Position numbers and translations under genes: made by a program. Source: Flavobacterium omnivorum (GTDB lineage Bacteria > Bacteroidota > Bacteroidia > Flavobacteriales > Flavobacteriaceae). From it: DNA of 64,000 bases. The first letter of the stretch is position 1; the number at the start of each line of letters is the position of its first letter. A model generated the notes under the pieces. It made no database searches and was not told where the DNA came from. It saw nothing but the letters and a program-made list of their open reading frames with translations. The DNA lies in contig NZ_FNDB01000004.1 of the NCBI RefSeq assembly GCF_900099915.1, positions 248,001 to 312,000 on the forward strand, read 5' to 3'. Below, one piece after another: positions 62,554 through 64,000 of this stretch.

Positions 62554-63669
62554 CTAAACTATAGTGGACTGTCCTATGTACACATTATCACTTTTAAAAT
62601 ACAAGTCGTCCTTACTCAAAATATAATTTGTTATAAAGTCACCTACTTCATTGGTTCCAAATTTTGAATACGGATTTAAATCAGCGGTAACGACATTTAA
62701 TTCAATTGCTTTTTCAACGGACTCATATACTCTTCGAGATTCCTCTTGAAGACCAAAATGATCTAAAAGCATGGCTGCTGAGAGTATGGAAGCAATAGGA
62801 TTTGCAATATTTTTCCTTTTTGCTTCAGGAAAAGAACCATGAATGGGTTCAAAAAGCGCACTAGAATTTCCTAAAGATGCTGAAGGCAACAATCCAATCG
62901 CTCCCGTAATTACACTCGCTTCGTCCGACAGAATATCCCCAAATAAATTCTCCGTTAAAATGACGTCAAATTGCTTTGGATTAATAATTATTTGCATCGC
63001 TGCGTTATCAACATATAAAAAATCTACTGCAACATCTGGATAATTTTCACTGATTTCTTTAACAATTTTTCGCCACAATCTAGAGGTTTCAAGAATACTT
63101 GCTTTGTCTACGAGTGTAACTTTTTTTCTTCTTTTTTGAGCAGTTCTGAAGGCTAAATGGGTAATCCGAATAATCTCTTCATCGGAATATTCACATAAAT
63201 CAGAAGCTAAAGTTCCTTGTTCATTGATTTTTTTTTCACTAAAATAGGATCCTCCTGAAATTTCTCTAAAAATAACAAAATCAGTATCTTCAATTATTTT
63301 TCGTTTTATTGGAGACAAATCCAATAAGTCTTTGTAGGGTTTTATGGGCCTAATGTTAGCATACAATCCTAAAGCTTGTCTCAGCTTTAATAATCCTTGA
63401 ATAGGACTTAAATGAGTATTAGAATTACCATCTTGCTTAAGATCTCCAACAGTTCCAAACAACACCGCATCCGTATTAAGGCAAAGATTTAAAGTTTGCT
63501 CTGGTAGTGGCTTTCCTGTTTTTTCAATGGCAACCGCCCCAATCAGTGCATCTTCGAATACAAACTCATGATCGAAAACTACACCTATGGCATACAACGC
63601 TTTTTTTGCCTGTAAAACTACTTCCGGACCTATTCCGTCTCCTGAAAGTACTGCTATTTTTAAGTTCAT
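62554..63669 (-). CDS. leuB: 3-isopropylmalate dehydrogenase
   Basis: 371 residues. NAD-dependent oxidation and decarboxylation of 3-isopropylmalate. KIAVLSGDGIGPEVV, TVGDLKQ, GLYANIRPIKPY, REISGGSYF, VTLVDKASILETSRLWR, DNAAMQIIINPKQFDVILTENLFGDILSDEAS (Mg and NAD sites) and SAALFEPIHGSFPE-like SALFEPIHGSFPE. Follows leuA by 38 bases. leuC and leuD are not between them, so they are likely elsewhere or further upstream. Confidence 0.96.
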   Translation of the reverse strand: MNLKIAVLSGDGIGPEVVLQAKKALYAIGVVFDHEFVFEDALIGAVAIEKTGKPLPEQTLNLCLNTDAVLFGTVGDLKQDGNSNTHLSPIQGLLKLRQALGLYANIRPIKPYKDLLDLSPIKRKIIEDTDFVIFREISGGSYFSEKKINEQGTLASDLCEYSDEEIIRITHLAFRTAQKRRKKVTLVDKASILETSRLWRKIVKEISENYPDVAVDFLYVDNAAMQIIINPKQFDVILTENLFGDILSDEASVITGAIGLLPSASLGNSSALFEPIHGSFPEAKRKNIANPIASILSAAMLLDHFGLQEESRRVYESVEKAIELNVVTADLNPYSKFGTNEVGDFITNYILSKDDLYFKSDNVYIGQSTIV

Positions 63670-63707
63670 AATAGTAGGATTTAGATTTTAATGGAAATCA
63701 AAATATT

Positions 63708-64000
63708 TTAATTAAGGAGTAATTCCTTATTCATTTTACAGGCTTCAATGATTTGATGAATATCAGTATCAAGAATCTCTTTTTTAATATCGGCAAACCT
63801 TAAAAACTCCAGATATACAGCATCTAATTGAACTTTTGTAAGTTCATAACCAACTTTTTTAGCTCTATAAGCCAATGCTGCTCTGCCGCTTCTGGCGGTC
63901 AGGACTATAGATGATTCATTGACACCAACCTCCAATGGATCCATAATTTCATAGGTAGCTCTATTTTTTATCACACCATCTTGATGAATTCCTGAACTAT
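63708..64000 (-). CDS. leuA: 2-isopropylmalate synthase, C-terminal part, cut by window end
   Basis: The last 96 codons of a gene that continues upstream of base 64000. The first visible residues [21 protein letters not shown] are a LeuA signature, and [18 protein letters not shown] follows. The protein ends about 55 residues later ([11 protein letters not shown]). In the longer enterobacterial LeuA a ~130-residue leucine-binding regulatory domain would start here, so this is the short form, probably without leucine feedback (inference). It acts in the first step of leucine synthesis from 2-oxoisovalerate and acetyl-CoA. Confidence 0.93.
   Translation of the reverse strand, partial: SSGIHQDGVIKNRATYEIMDPLEVGVNESSIVLTARSGRAALAYRAKKVGYELTKVQLDAVYLEFLRFADIKKEILDTDIHQIIEACKMNKELLLN

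Overview
This AT-rich window looks like a chromosomal piece of a Flavobacteriaceae genome, most likely Flavobacterium or a close relative. The evidence is low GC, A-rich regions before start codons with no Shine-Dalgarno signal, several TAnnTTTG promoter boxes typical of Bacteroidetes, and Bacteroidetes-type families (DUF2911, DUF6155, a HAD-HisB fusion, a DUF294/exonuclease pair). No rRNA, tRNA, CRISPR array, transposase or phage gene was found.

Layout. 1-2592: the 3' end of an RND efflux adaptor, a ferritin-like/VIT iron exporter (MbfA type) and a small membrane protein. 2634-10352: a complete histidine operon, hisGDCBHAFI(E), preceded by a 19-residue leader peptide with five His codons and a mutually exclusive antiterminator/terminator pair (attenuation), and closed by a strong terminator. 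hisA carries a 39-nt in-frame insert that looks like a dispersed palindromic repeat, and a perfect 28-nt palindrome separates hisA from hisF. 10419-17976: hydrolases (a CE1-like esterase with an N-terminal E-set domain, a lipoprotein hydrolase interrupted by an in-frame TGA, an M17 aminopeptidase, an ATP-grasp protein, a PhoD-like phosphatase and an M1 peptidase).

18043-28425 (minus): a ten-gene sugar oxidation operon with a GMC flavoprotein carrying a Cys cluster, its subunit 3, a cytochrome c, two Gfo/Idh/MocA oxidoreductases, a DUF1080 protein, three TIM-barrel isomerases and a transporter. It resembles 3-keto-glycoside pathways. 28885-33840 (minus): a compact five-gene amide-ligase cluster (esterase, two ATP-grasp proteins, GCS2 ligase, class I glutamine amidotransferase) whose product is unknown. 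34136-45344: mixed housekeeping genes, including a decayed hotdog thioesterase, an MscS channel, two helicases, a LOG-family protein, a Bcr/CflA transporter, a TauE/SafE permease divergent from an Lrp/AsnC regulator, and dispersed inverted repeats.

45529-48044: a cNMP/CBS/DUF294 protein paired with a DnaQ-fold protein that lacks two catalytic residues. 48053-53601 (minus): a seven-gene type III polyketide synthase cluster with its own ACP, ketosynthase, dehydratase, PPTase, methyltransferase and FAD enzyme; this probably makes a phenolic or pyrone lipid. 53705-56338: a YhhN-like membrane protein and acetyl-CoA synthetase, convergent with no base between their stop codons. 56851-64000 (minus): a branched-chain amino acid operon leuA-leuB-ilvD-ilvB-ilvN-ilvC, cut by the window end; leuA lacks the C-terminal leucine-feedback domain.

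The best candidates for undescribed biology are the amide-ligase cluster and the type III PKS cluster. The his attenuator and the repeat inserted in hisA are the most unusual features at nucleotide level.
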